A stretch of 64,000 nucleotides of DNA from positions 124,001 to 188,000 of the forward strand of contig JAVSMW010000003.1 of assembly GCA_032027005.1 (NCBI GenBank), written 5' to 3'. The first letter of the stretch is position 1, and every line of letters begins with the position of its first letter. Shown here piece after piece: positions 1 to 8,859 of the stretch. Source of the DNA: JAVSMW01 sp032027005 (GTDB taxonomy: Bacteria > Bacillota > Thermincolia > Thermincolales > UBA2595). The notes beneath the pieces were generated by a model that was not told where the DNA came from, made no database searches, and worked only from the letters and a program-made list of their open reading frames with translations. A program made the position numbers and the translations under genes.

Positions 1-364
1 AAATATAACATACCACAGAGTGCGCAGAAGCACAGAGGCGCAGAGAAACAAATTTCAAAATCAAAATTGAAGAAATTTGCATTTTAAATAATTATAGCAC
101 AGAATCTGCCGCAGCAGGAATGACCGATGCGAATCTCGATTATTAATGCTTTCGTTACAAAGGGTACGGGTCTAAATATTTTTTAATTCGTGAAAAAGTA
201 ATAATAGCATCTAAAGTAATTGAAACTAATGCTGTTTGGGTAATAACATGATGAAGTAGGCATAAAGTACCCGAAAATACTTAAGGATATGGATACGCAA
301 ATTTTGGCGAATTCATGGTATAATTTAGTTGTTTATAAAAACGTTCAAGGGTAGGAGATGTTAT
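1..364. other. Intergenic stretch with a degenerate dispersed repeat
   Basis: No convincing gene. Bases 12-50 carry a purine-rich 'CCACAGAG..GCAGAG' type repeat that recurs near 40.65-40.79 kb and, inverted, near 40.94 kb. A TATAAT box at 319-324 precedes a good AGGAG site (355-359) and a GTG at 365 that opens a 35-codon frame ending at 472. That frame may be the truncated start of a lost gene; I do not recognise it. Confidence 0.4.
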
Positions 365-551
365 GTGAATACTCTTTATGTTGGCGTAATCGGTGATAAG
401 TCATGGGCAGCTGGTATTAATTTTGTTGACTCTTGGTATTTTTGTTACATCATTTTCAAATATTTTTATTAAAATATCTCTGGTTTCCATTAAAATGAGT
501 ATCATAGAAAAAAAAGAAAAAATCAAAATCCCTGCACCCTTCTCCAAGCTA

Positions 552-586
552 AAAACCCGGTCTGTCTCACGGACAGACCGGGTTTT
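552..586 (-). terminator. Rho-independent terminator of the MetF gene
   Basis: A perfect 15-bp stem (552-566 with 572-586) with a 5-nt loop is followed on the minus strand by a short T run. It lies directly after the stop codon of the methylenetetrahydrofolate reductase gene. Confidence 0.85.
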
Positions 587-590
587 CGAC

Positions 591-2162
591 CTACTTCTTC
601 TCTTTAGGTGGTACATACTCCACCTTATACGTCTTCGCATTATGGTCCCTGCCAAGGTACAGGTTACACCAGGACGGTGTCTGGTAGAAATCCCAGTTTG
701 GCGGCGGAACGCGATCCCCGTTGAGATTTTCTTCTTTCCCGGAGTTTTTCAACCTGGCATAAGCCCGGACATAAGCACATTTTTTCTTACTGCCGTAAAC
801 TTCGCACCAGCCGTCCCAGCTTCCGCCGCAGGCACCGTTTCTCTGATTTTTGGGGCAGTTCGACATGGGGCAAACATAAGCGACATCCCCCAGGGCGCAG
901 TCGCCACAGTCTTTGCAGTCATAGAGGGCAACTTTGGCCATATGCTCAAAGTAATGATATGGCTTTTCAGCAGAAGTGCCGTCAACAGCTTTGGCAATAC
1001 TCTTCATTACTCCCCAGAACGGAGTACCTGGTTCTAACATTAAGCCGTGCATAAAGGTTGACAATTTATAGATAAACTCCACATTGGTATCCAGTGGACG
1101 TCCTTTGCGTTCAGTAAGCTTTTCAGTGTTTAAGCCGGTTTTCTCATCTTTTTCATATAGGTAGAAACCGCCCGGTATCGGGTAATCAAACTCATGGACA
1201 TAATCCATCCAGTTCTTACTGAGTTCTTCACCCTTTTCCATAATATACTCTACCTGCTCATATTTCATCCCATGACCACCGATATGCACGCCGTCATAAC
1301 CCATACCTTTCATCATGGCATACATCTTAGCAGCTCTGAGAAGTCTTGCCCCCACTCCCTTATCTTCGGCTTTTGATTCTTTTTCCAGGTCAGCCACTAA
1401 CTTGTCCGGAGCCACACATCCCGGCAGGCCGTTCCGATTCATCAACCGGGAGGCACCAAGGGGGAGAAGATAAATATTCCCCATCACCGGAACATTAAAA
1501 CCACTTAATCTGACAAACTGCAGGAGTTCGTGAATTTTCCTCATATCATAGCCTAACTGGCTGACAACAAACTGGGCACCTGACTTGATTTTCTTCCTGA
1601 GTTTAAAATACTGGACCATTTGTTCAGCTTCGGTCCTCTTGAAGGGAGAACAGGCCGCCCCGGCAAAAAAGTCACTGGCCTGATGCTTAATGGTACCTTT
1701 CATCCCTTTGTATTCCAAGCCCTGATTCATTTCACTAATCAGCTCTAAAATATGCATAACATCCAGGTCAAACACTGGCTTTGGCCGTCCCTGGTAACCT
1801 GTATAAACATAATCTCCGGTCATAACCAAGAGGTTTCTGACATTAGCCCGGTCCATTGAATATAACTGTCCTTCGATCTGGTTACGGTTTTTATCCTTGC
1901 AGGTAAAGTGGACCAAAGGCTCGATGCCTTTCTGGAAGCACTCCATACCAAGATAGTCGGCAAGAATTGCTGGATTTCCACCAGGCATATCCGTAATTGT
2001 TAATGCATCAACTTTGCCGCCTTTAACTGCTTGATCGGCAGCAGCCATAGCATCTTCCTGGGCCTTTTCCCGTGCGCCTCGCCCCGGCACAAGTTCCCAG
2101 GTCACGGACAAACGACTCTTGTCCAACAAGGATTCTTTAAAACGGTTTTTCATTTTACACAT
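591..2162 (-). CDS. metF: Methylenetetrahydrofolate reductase, MetF-MetV fusion
   Basis: Reduces 5,10-methylene-THF to 5-methyl-THF in the methyl branch of the Wood-Ljungdahl pathway or in methionine synthesis. About residues 1-310 match the MetF TIM-barrel type (SVTWELVPGRG near the start, 'LTITDMPGGNPA'). The C-terminal ~150 residues hold a dense cysteine cluster (CKDCGDC, CPMSNCPKNQ, CGGSWDGWC) typical of the MTHFR C-terminal/MetV domain. In several acetogens MetF and MetV are separate subunits; here they are one chain of 523 aa. Two starts are possible: ATG at 2160-2162 sits only 3 nt from the AGGAG site, while the internal ATG at codon 4 sits about 12 nt from it. Cytoplasmic, monocistronic, followed by a strong terminator. 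Confidence 0.88.
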   Translation of the reverse strand: MCKMKNRFKESLLDKSRLSVTWELVPGRGAREKAQEDAMAAADQAVKGGKVDALTITDMPGGNPAILADYLGMECFQKGIEPLVHFTCKDKNRNQIEGQLYSMDRANVRNLLVMTGDYVYTGYQGRPKPVFDLDVMHILELISEMNQGLEYKGMKGTIKHQASDFFAGAACSPFKRTEAEQMVQYFKLRKKIKSGAQFVVSQLGYDMRKIHELLQFVRLSGFNVPVMGNIYLLPLGASRLMNRNGLPGCVAPDKLVADLEKESKAEDKGVGARLLRAAKMYAMMKGMGYDGVHIGGHGMKYEQVEYIMEKGEELSKNWMDYVHEFDYPIPGGFYLYEKDEKTGLNTEKLTERKGRPLDTNVEFIYKLSTFMHGLMLEPGTPFWGVMKSIAKAVDGTSAEKPYHYFEHMAKVALYDCKDCGDCALGDVAYVCPMSNCPKNQRNGACGGSWDGWCEVYGSKKKCAYVRAYARLKNSGKEENLNGDRVPPPNWDFYQTPSWCNLYLGRDHNAKTYKVEYVPPKEKK

Positions 2163-2528
2163 CGACTCCTTTTGGTTTATGGGTATAAACTCGTTTGGTG
2201 TTTAATAATGTGGAAAAGGTAAGATGCAATAGAATAGAGAAGGACAAAGTAAAATTCCATTTTATATTATACCTAAATTTTAGCCAACGAGAAAGTCCAG
2301 AAATGTCTGAAAATGACGATGAAACGGCTAAAAACGCCCCTGAATGATTGTTTTATGGATAATTTGGAAAATTTAAAATTTTTTTTATAGTCCTTCTCTT
2401 TAACCCTCCAAAACCCATAAAATTACTGACCTGGTTGAAACATGGGTAATGAAAAAGAACTGTTGGCAAAGTAAGACTAAACTGATATATTGAAAGCATT
2501 AGATTCGGCTCACCCCATGGAGGTGTCC
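2163..2528. other. Divergent intergenic region
   Basis: Separates the divergent metF and CRP-fusion genes. It is AT-rich around 2360-2395. I see no convincing FNR/CRP-type palindrome and no clear -10/-35 pair. Confidence 0.4.
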
Positions 2529-4955
2529 ATGAACGACAAAGTTTTTTTCCTGTCAAAAGTGAAAGTCCTCTCCGAACTGACTCTGCAGGAGCTTACCGAA
2601 CTGGCTGAAGATTTTGAATGGGCTGAATACCCCAAAGATACAGAGATTATCCGGCAGGGCCAGTTAAAACAGCGGTTCAGTGTGCTTATTTCAGGTAAAG
2701 CCAAAGCGCAGGTTCTCAAGAAAAATAACGCAGTCATTCAGGTAGAAAGCTTTATTCCCGGCGATTTCTTCGGAGATATTGGGATAATCACCGGGCGGCC
2801 GGCTAATGCCTCTGTGATTACAACAGAAGACTGCAGCGTGCTTACCATTGCCCCGAAAAACTTCAATAATATGCTGCTGCGATGGCCAAAACTGTACATG
2901 ACTTTTTTGGATAATTTGTCAACGGAATTGAGTATAGTCAGAGATGACTTGTGGGCAGCCAGGCAGAAGGAATTTTTGCGGGCCGGCCTGCAGTTTAACC
3001 AGTTTGAGAATAAATTCTACGGTATCTGGGGTTCCCGTAAAACCACCAAAGAGGTGGAAAATAGACTGGCCCAACTATCCCGGACCAAAGAACACCTGCT
3101 CCTTATCGGTGAGCGCGGCACCGGCAGGCAAATGATAGCCTGGTATCTGCACAAACAACAGTTTAGTGACACTGCACCTTTTATTGTCATTGACGGTCAG
3201 CAATTTGACCAGCAGTGGGGCGATCTGCCGTACAAAACCAAAGGTCCGGAACAGACCACAGCAAACTTCAGAAACAGCTCTGTCCTGGAAATTGCAGAAG
3301 GCGGAACCCTGTTCATCCGGGAAATCAACCTGCTTTCACCGAGAGCCCAGCTGCACCTGGCTGAAGCTCTGCAATCAGAGGTCTCCCCATGCCGGATTGT
3401 AGGCAGCCTGAAAGCCGAGCCGGAAATGTTATCGGAACGGCTAATCCCCCAACTCCAGGAATGTTTCACCCAAACTTACAAGATTGCCCCTCTGCGCGAA
3501 CGAAAAAGAGATATTCCTGTTCTTGTCGAGGGCTTTTTGAAAAAATTAGCTTTACGTAATAACAGGAATGCCCCGGAGCTTAACCATGAGGCTACCAAAC
3601 TTCTGCTGGGCCACGATTACCGGCAGGGGAATGTGACAGAATTGATCCAGGTTATAGAGCGAGCCTTTTTTTTAACAGATGGAGACGTTATCCGGCTGGA
3701 ACACATATTTTTTGGTCCAACTGCCGAGAAAACTAAGCGCAGCATCAATATGCTTTCCTGGTCATTGCTGGAGAAGCTGATTAAGAAGGGAGTCCTGCCC
3801 CTTTGGCCCCAACATATCATGGGATTTTCCCTGATAGCTTCGATATTTTGGCAGCTGCTGGCACCCTCTTCGGCAATAGCCGGTTTCATGTGCTTGGTTG
3901 TCTGGAGCCTCTGGTGGCCGACTCTGACAGTACTGTCCCCGCCCTTTGGCCGTTTCTGGTGCGCAATTTGTCCTGTCTCTTATGTCATGGAAAGGGCACA
4001 GAAAATCCTGCACCTTGACCGTCCTGTTCCTGACTTCCTAAAAAAATACAACTACCTGTTTTTTACTGTTTTATTCCTGTTTGTCTTCTGGATTGAGTTT
4101 ATTACCGGGATGCGCTTTAACCCGGTCTATACAGGGCTGTGGCTGCTGGCTATAGTGGGGACAGCCGTAATTATCGGGATAATTTATACCCGCCATACCT
4201 GGTGCCGCCACCTCTGCCCCCTGGGTGCCTTTGTTGGAATGGCGTCCATAGGTGGGATGGTCGAAGTCCGTTCAGATCCGGCAGTATGTCTTAATAAATG
4301 CACAACCTACGAATGTTACCGCGGTACAAAAAACATCATGGGCTGTCCTCTGTCCATGCACGCGCCTTATGTGGACAACAATCTTGACTGTAAGCTTTGC
4401 CTGCGGTGTGCCCGTAACTGCCCCAACGGGTCTGTGAAATTCAATTTCCGGGTACCTGCTCAGGAAGTCTGGCACCTGGTCCGGGTCAACCAGGGTTTCG
4501 TCGTTTTTATTGGTGTATCTCTGGCCACATTGCTGCCCATTTATTATTTCCAGACCTTTCGTTCGGCCTGGCCCCCCAATGAATGGCGTTTGTATTTCAG
4601 CCTTTTTTACTGGGGAACCGCAGCTATAGCCGGTGCAATTACCTGGCTCATTGCGCGGCCTTACAAAACCAAAGGTGCTTCCCGGCGCATCAGGCTGTTT
4701 TTCTCTTTTATTCCCCTAATCTTGTCTGGTTATGTGGTATACCAGCTGCACTATTTGCCCGGTATTAATTCAGTGCTGCTGGGTTTAGGCTTTAAAACCG
4801 GGGAGGGTGTTGTCCTTCCTTTTTATGTATCTCTCCTGGCAGCAGCCCAAGTCATGGCCGTTGCCTTTGGATTGGCAATTACAGTTTTTACTGTGATTAT
4901 GGTATTACTACGCAGTAAGGATAAATCAACAAGCGATACGCAGCACCTTTCGTAA
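2529..4955 (+). CDS. CRP-like / degenerate sigma-54 AAA+ / membrane polyferredoxin fusion
   Basis: An unusual 808-aa three-part protein. Residues ~1-125 are a cyclic-nucleotide-binding (CRP) fold (GDFFGDIGIITGRPA). Residues ~175-400 resemble the sigma-54-activator AAA+ domain but are degenerate: Walker A reads GERGTGR (Arg for Lys), Walker B reads GGTLFIREI (no DE pair), and no GAFTGA loop is present. From ~430 it is a NapH/NosR-like membrane domain with cysteine motifs FWCAICP, WCRHLCPLG, CLNKCTTYEC and a CKLCLRCARNCPN [4Fe-4S] motif, plus about eight membrane helices. The start chosen is ATG 2529, because GGAGG at 2519-2523 is 5 nt away; an upstream in-frame ATG at 2490 lacks a site. The polyferredoxin part is paralogous to the gene at 36.1-37.5 kb. 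It may be a redox or nitrogen-oxide-linked sensor; the function is inferred. Confidence 0.8.
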   Translation: MNDKVFFLSKVKVLSELTLQELTELAEDFEWAEYPKDTEIIRQGQLKQRFSVLISGKAKAQVLKKNNAVIQVESFIPGDFFGDIGIITGRPANASVITTEDCSVLTIAPKNFNNMLLRWPKLYMTFLDNLSTELSIVRDDLWAARQKEFLRAGLQFNQFENKFYGIWGSRKTTKEVENRLAQLSRTKEHLLLIGERGTGRQMIAWYLHKQQFSDTAPFIVIDGQQFDQQWGDLPYKTKGPEQTTANFRNSSVLEIAEGGTLFIREINLLSPRAQLHLAEALQSEVSPCRIVGSLKAEPEMLSERLIPQLQECFTQTYKIAPLRERKRDIPVLVEGFLKKLALRNNRNAPELNHEATKLLLGHDYRQGNVTELIQVIERAFFLTDGDVIRLEHIFFGPTAEKTKRSINMLSWSLLEKLIKKGVLPLWPQHIMGFSLIASIFWQLLAPSSAIAGFMCLVVWSLWWPTLTVLSPPFGRFWCAICPVSYVMERAQKILHLDRPVPDFLKKYNYLFFTVLFLFVFWIEFITGMRFNPVYTGLWLLAIVGTAVIIGIIYTRHTWCRHLCPLGAFVGMASIGGMVEVRSDPAVCLNKCTTYECYRGTKNIMGCPLSMHAPYVDNNLDCKLCLRCARNCPNGSVKFNFRVPAQEVWHLVRVNQGFVVFIGVSLATLLPIYYFQTFRSAWPPNEWRLYFSLFYWGTAAIAGAITWLIARPYKTKGASRRIRLFFSFIPLILSGYVVYQLHYLPGINSVLLGLGFKTGEGVVLPFYVSLLAAAQVMAVAFGLAITVFTVIMVLLRSKDKSTSDTQHLS

Positions 4956-4958
4956 ATG

Positions 4959-4990
4959 GGGCGGCTTCTTGCAAAAGAGGCCGCCCTTTC
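4959..4990 (+). terminator. Rho-independent terminator after the fusion gene
   Basis: Stem 4959-4965 with 4980-4986 (GGGCGGC/GCCGCCC) followed by TTTC, immediately after the stop codon. Confidence 0.7.
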
Positions 4991-5071
4991 AAGTTTATTG
5001 ATAAAGTTGAAGATTATGAAAACTTTTTGGAGTTAAAACAGGTAAATACTATAGATTGAGTAAGAAATGAG

Positions 5072-5404
5072 GTGATTAAAATAGTAATTGAAACGGAGCT
5101 GATTGAGAAAATTAAGGACGGAGACGGCAGGGCCTTCGCTGAACTCTATAACAGGTACGCCGAATATGCCCTCAGAACAGGCACAGCCGTTACCAGAAAC
5201 AGTGCCTGGGCGGCAGATGCGGTACAGGAAAACTTAAAACGCAAATGGCAAAACAGAGAGAAAGGAGTGCATTTCATGGATGATTTTCTTGGTAAAAAAA
5301 TAAAAGATGCCCTAACCAAAGGAACAGAACAGTCGGTGTCATCAGGGAACATTACTTCAGAGAGGCCGCCGAAGGCCATGGGGCCAGGTTTTATCATATG
5401 CTGA
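5072..5404 (+). pseudogene. Eroded ECF sigma factor fused to a second small frame
   Basis: The first ~55 residues resemble sigma-70 region 2 of an ECF factor (GDGRAFAELYNRYAEYALR, then AADAVQE). The reading then jumps to a sequence unlike any sigma factor. Inside it an ATG at 5276 has its own good site (AAAGGAG) and begins MDDFLGKKIKDALTK, which looks like the start of a separate downstream gene. The simplest reading is an internal deletion that joined a sigma gene to the start of its neighbour. The apparent start GTG overlaps its own GAGGTG. Function is presumably lost. Confidence 0.5.
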
Positions 5405-5434
5405 AGGAGTTTCGGCTGGTGATGCCATGAGTGG

Positions 5435-5462
5435 CAGGCCTGTTAAAAGGCCTGTTTTTTAT
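5435..5462 (+). terminator. Rho-independent terminator
   Basis: Stem CAGGCCT/AGGCCTG (5435-5441 with 5448-5454) followed by a T7 run. Confidence 0.8.
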
Positions 5463-5561
5463 TTCTTAATAAAAATATATTTTTTATTGCCATTAATACC
5501 AAATAATTAAACAGTTATCTGAAAATAATAGATACAAGTATAGCTAAGCGAGGTGCTCATC

Positions 5562-6089
5562 ATGGATCTGACAGATATTAATGCCAGTATTCAAAAAATA
5601 GCGGATTCTGTCAAATCAACTAAACCTAAACAAAACAGTATCAGTGTCGGTGATGCTTGGTACCTGTGGGACATCCTGACAATGAAATATGACAGTATGG
5701 AAGTCGCTAATATATTGTCAGGTTTCATAAATGACAAAGACCTCAAGATTGTCGTAGCTAGCGCATTAAAAGTAGCAGAAAGAACAATCAATGAAATGGA
5801 AAATCTAATTCTCGAATACGCCATACCGCTTCCGCCAAGGCCGCCGAAAAGTGCAGATTCAACTATTAACCTGGAGTCGATTACTGATAAATATATCTTT
5901 AACCGGGTACTTGAACTCTTTAAACAAATTTTAACAATACAGGTCAATGGGTTTAACAACTCTTATTCACCAAGAGTGGTAAGTCTTTTTAAAAAATTTA
6001 TCATTGAAGAAATGACCGTAATTGATAATCTAACAATCTATGGTGAGGCCAAATGTTATCTGGATCCCTTGCCTATGTATATGCCTTAA
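5562..6089 (+). CDS. DUF3231-like protein, paralogue 1
   Basis: 175-aa soluble, helical protein. It resembles the DUF3231 family of Firmicutes, whose role is unknown and sometimes linked with sporulation. Shared landmarks with the next gene: a conserved 'xYxIPxPxRPP' turn (YAIPLPPRPP), then 'NLESITDKYIFNRVL', and a C-terminal helical block ending with an acidic 'LDPLPMYMP' tail. ATG 5562 is chosen because GAGGTG lies 6 nt upstream; the longer frame from GTG 5553 overlaps that site. It is separated by 20 nt from its paralogue, so they are probably co-transcribed. Confidence 0.55.
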   Translation: MDLTDINASIQKIADSVKSTKPKQNSISVGDAWYLWDILTMKYDSMEVANILSGFINDKDLKIVVASALKVAERTINEMENLILEYAIPLPPRPPKSADSTINLESITDKYIFNRVLELFKQILTIQVNGFNNSYSPRVVSLFKKFIIEEMTVIDNLTIYGEAKCYLDPLPMYMP

Positions 6090-6109
6090 AACGTTTGTGA
6101 GGTGTAAAT

Positions 6110-6628
6110 ATGAAACTGCTCGAGTTATATCAAAAGGCTGTGGATCTAACTAAATCATGTGAGGAAAAACAAAAAGAAATAAGCATAAGTGAGGTGTTTC
6201 ATCTAAGCACACACCTGAAAATGAGATATGATGTTCTGGAAACAACCCAGATTTTGCGAAACTATGCAAAGAGCCCTGATCTGCTTTTCATTCTCAGCCA
6301 GGGGGAGAAAGTATTGCAGGCCCAGATTAATTCTTTGGAAGCTCTAATGAAAGAATACAATATCCCTATGCCTTCAAGACCTCCATTAAATGTCAATAGT
6401 ACCGCCAATTTTGAATCGATTACAGATCGCTATATATATAGAAGGGTACTAAAGGGCATTCAAACCTTCATCCCCTTTCATGCCTCAGCCTACATTCAAA
6501 GTACACTACCAAAAGTAAAGGAGCGATTTAAGGCTTTTCTTTTAGAAGAAATAGACCTCCAGGACAAGTTTCTGGAATATGGCAATAAAAAAGGCTTTAC
6601 CTTTATCCCGCCCAGATATCGTCAGTGA
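6110..6628 (+). CDS. DUF3231-like protein, paralogue 2
   Basis: 172 aa, clearly related to the preceding protein over its whole length: YNIPMPSRPP against YAIPLPPRPP, and FESITDRYIYRRVL against LESITDKYIFNRVL. This is a tandem duplication that has since diverged. A GAGGTG site lies 5 nt before ATG 6110. A strong terminator begins at its stop codon, so the two genes form a closed bicistronic unit. No signal peptide or membrane segment. Confidence 0.55.
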   Translation: MKLLELYQKAVDLTKSCEEKQKEISISEVFHLSTHLKMRYDVLETTQILRNYAKSPDLLFILSQGEKVLQAQINSLEALMKEYNIPMPSRPPLNVNSTANFESITDRYIYRRVLKGIQTFIPFHASAYIQSTLPKVKERFKAFLLEEIDLQDKFLEYGNKKGFTFIPPRYRQ

Positions 6629-6656
6629 GACAGGGCTATTGCCCTGTCTGTTTTTC
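6628..6656 (+). terminator. Rho-independent terminator
   Basis: Nine-bp stem AGACAGGGC/GCCCTGTCT (6628-6636 with 6641-6649), then GTTTTT. Confidence 0.9.
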
Positions 6657-6673
6657 TGGAGCCTTTTTCCGGG

Positions 6674-6707
6674 AAAAAAATACCCCGTAATGGTTTACAT
6701 TACAGGG
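6674..6707 (-). terminator. Rho-independent terminator for the secreted YckD-like gene
   Basis: Stem 6683-6692 with 6698-6707 (one G-T pair), followed on the minus strand by TATTTTTTT. Confidence 0.85.
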
Positions 6708-6721
6708 CAATGTCCGGGGAT

Positions 6722-7207
6722 TTACTGATGCTGACGGGTGCACTTCTCTTTCATCTTAGCCTTGATGGCATCTGCTTCTTGCTGGGTGATAATGTTGTTT
6801 TTGACCAAATCACTCAACAGGCTGCCGCGCTCCCGGCCTGCTTTGTCCTTTTTCCACTTCTCTATAAGGTCTTTGCGTTCTTCCGGGCTGAGTTTTTTCC
6901 ACTGATCACGGCGAGCCTGTTTTTCCTTACGCCTGTCGTCCATAAAAACCTTAATCCGGTCAGCTTTGTCCTGGGTAATCACACCATCCTTAACCATCTG
7001 GTCTAGGTTGGCTTGGAACATTTTGTACCCATCGGCTTTATGATGGCCTTTAGCGCGCAAAGTTTGGGAATTGACTATGGGAGTCTTTCCGTCACAGTTC
7101 CCGCCATTTATGCCAGGTGCCTCAGCATATACCATCCCGCCTGATAACAGCATTCCGCCCACCAGCATCCCGCCAAGTGCTTTGACTAATGTTTTTTTAG
7201 CCTCCAT
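6722..7207 (-). CDS. Secreted DUF2680/YckD-like protein
   Basis: 161 aa. An N-terminal signal peptide (KK, then LGGMLVGGMLLSGGMVYAEA) is followed by a highly charged, helical mature part. Two short repeats carry the signature 'LV(K)xGxITQxxADxIK': MVKDGVITQDKADRIK and LVKNNIITQQEADAIK. This pattern is typical of the YckD/DUF2680 type. The charged middle (KKLSPEERKDLIEKWKKD) is probably a long helix. An AAAGGGG site lies 8 nt before the ATG. Function unknown; exported or cell-envelope location is inferred. Confidence 0.6.
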   Translation of the reverse strand: MEAKKTLVKALGGMLVGGMLLSGGMVYAEAPGINGGNCDGKTPIVNSQTLRAKGHHKADGYKMFQANLDQMVKDGVITQDKADRIKVFMDDRRKEKQARRDQWKKLSPEERKDLIEKWKKDKAGRERGSLLSDLVKNNIITQQEADAIKAKMKEKCTRQHQ

Positions 7208-7343
7208 GAGCTATCCCCTTTCAAAAAACCATTTAGCTGCAACATTGTTAGTATGTGCAGGGTTTGTGACCATTTTGTGAACATCTCTGAAATTTTTTCT
7301 GGTAAATTCCGGCGCTGTTTTGTAAATATACCTTCACCCCTCT

Positions 7344-7937
7344 TTATTTTACCAGCACTTTACGGAATTCTTCTATCGGCTGGGCCCCCACAATTACGGT
7401 GTTTTCATCAATTACAAATGTTGGGATGCCTGTTGTGCCATATTTAAGCCATTCTGCCCTGCCCTTCTCCAGCGCAGGCAGATACTGGCCGGTAGAAAGC
7501 ACATCCTGCATTTTTGCCGCATCCAGGCCTGAGTCACGGCCTATTTCAAGTAAAACCTGCAAATTTCCGATATCCTGGCCTTCCACAAAATAAGCATAAA
7601 AAATCTTCTCATGGAACAGCTCGAACTTCCCACAGGTTCTGGCATATTCACCTGTCTGTAAAGCATTGCGCGTATTGGGCAGCAAATCGCTGGCTATCCC
7701 AAATTGGATTCCATAGCGTTCCCCATATGTCTTGAGGTTCTGCCGCATGGCAGCAATCCGGTTGGCTGGAAACAGTTTAGTCATCGGAACCCCATCGGTT
7801 GGCGTCTCCGGATGTAATTCGACGTTTATCCACTCGTCTGATATATTGAATTCTAATTTAAGTTTGTCGACAATACCTTTGCCTATGTAACAAAAAGGTC
7901 AAACATAATCTGAAAATGTAACAATTTTATGTTCCAT
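7344..7937 (-). CDS. DsbA/FrnE-like thioredoxin-fold oxidoreductase, candidate selenoprotein
   Basis: 197 aa if the in-frame UGA at 7899-7901 (codon 13) is read as selenocysteine. The start of the protein then reads VTFSDYV-U-PFCYIGKG, the exact DsbA/FrnE active-site context (normally C-P-W/F-C-Y-I-G) with Sec in place of the first cysteine. Downstream, TGIPTFVIDENTVIVGAQP is the cis-Pro/strand region and the ending 'EEFRKVL' is typical. A fragment starting at an ATG after the UGA would lack the active site. The nucleotides after UGA can form a stem (ACCUUU..G with C..AAAGGU) around a 9-nt loop containing GG, at the place expected for a bacterial SECIS. An AAAGGA site lies upstream of ATG 7937. 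UGA is a normal stop in neighbouring genes, so a decayed gene is the main alternative. Confidence 0.8.
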
Positions 7938-7969
7938 GTTTTACACGTCCTTTCACAAAAACTATTTTC

Positions 7970-8815
7970 CTATATACCACTTGAGCAATTCAGCCGGAAC
8001 CAGTTGATAATCTGCCCCGCGATACTGGCATTGGTCGGTTTAGCCGGCAAATTATCTCCCGTGTACCACCCTGCCTCGGTGATTTCTTTTCCGTCAACTG
8101 TTATTTCACCACTCTCATATTCCGCAGTAAAGCCCACCATTAATGAGTCTGGAAAGGGCCAGGGCTGACTGCCGAAATATTTCAGGTTTTTTACCTTGAT
8201 ACCCACCTCCTCCAGGACTTCTCTTTTGACACAATCTTCAAAGGTTTCCCCAGGCTCCACAAATCCGGCCAGGATGCTAAACATATTATCTTTAAAATTC
8301 CTGGCATGAGCCAAAAGAATTTCGTTGCCTTTTATCACCCCAACGATAATGGCAGGAGAAATTTTGGGGAAAATAATGTTCCCACATTTTGAGCAAACCT
8401 TTGCCCATTCATCATCTTTCATTGCGGTAGGAGACCCACAGGTGCCGCAGTACCGGTTTTTTTTATCCCAATTAAGAAGTAGGCAGGCCCGGCCTGCCAG
8501 GGCAAAAATTTCTTCATCGATGCGGCCTAACAGTGAAAGTAATCTTTTAAAAATCATGCCGTCAGGCATATTTTCGGTGTCATCCGTATCTATACAATAA
8601 CAATCAGTGCCGTCCAGCTGACCTAAATAATACTTCGCCTGTATCCTGAATTTTAAGTCGCCGACAGTTGTTTTGACAGGCACGCTTAGATCATCAGCAC
8701 TTATTTTCACCAATACCTTATCCTTATTAAAGACAAAGAACCAGGCAGGATTGTCATTTTCGGCTACATAGACGAAAGATGGGGAGTACCTGTTGTAAAT
8801 GCATTTTTTTGCCAT
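7970..8815 (-). CDS. nudC: NADH pyrophosphatase, Nudix family
   Basis: 281 aa. Hydrolyses NADH, and in some relatives removes the NAD cap from RNA. A zinc ribbon (CGTCG ... CSKCG) precedes the Nudix box (GFVEPGETFEDCVKREVLEE) and the NudC hallmark SQPWPFPDSLM just after it. The start ATG 8815 (MAKKCIYNRY) has GAGGT 7 nt upstream; the frame stays open to 8854 but without a site. It lies 32 nt upstream of the selenoprotein gene on the same strand, so the two may be co-transcribed. Confidence 0.9.
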   Translation of the reverse strand: MAKKCIYNRYSPSFVYVAENDNPAWFFVFNKDKVLVKISADDLSVPVKTTVGDLKFRIQAKYYLGQLDGTDCYCIDTDDTENMPDGMIFKRLLSLLGRIDEEIFALAGRACLLLNWDKKNRYCGTCGSPTAMKDDEWAKVCSKCGNIIFPKISPAIIVGVIKGNEILLAHARNFKDNMFSILAGFVEPGETFEDCVKREVLEEVGIKVKNLKYFGSQPWPFPDSLMVGFTAEYESGEITVDGKEITEAGWYTGDNLPAKPTNASIAGQIINWFRLNCSSGI

Positions 8816-8859
8816 TCTTTTTACCTCTTTTTGTGCGCACGTTGTGCGCTTCATATATA

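Noticed and set aside
363..368. ATG followed directly by TGA as another selenocysteine case
   Set aside because: The overlapping GTG at 365 has a better-placed AGGAG site and gives a frame without UGA.
393..1037. Long plus-strand frame over the end of metF
   Set aside because: It is antisense to the well-supported metF gene, has unnatural composition and no ribosome site.
7344..7784. Short 146-aa thioredoxin-like protein starting after the UGA
   Set aside because: It would lack the active-site motif, and its start has no ribosome site; the longer Sec-containing frame is preferred.
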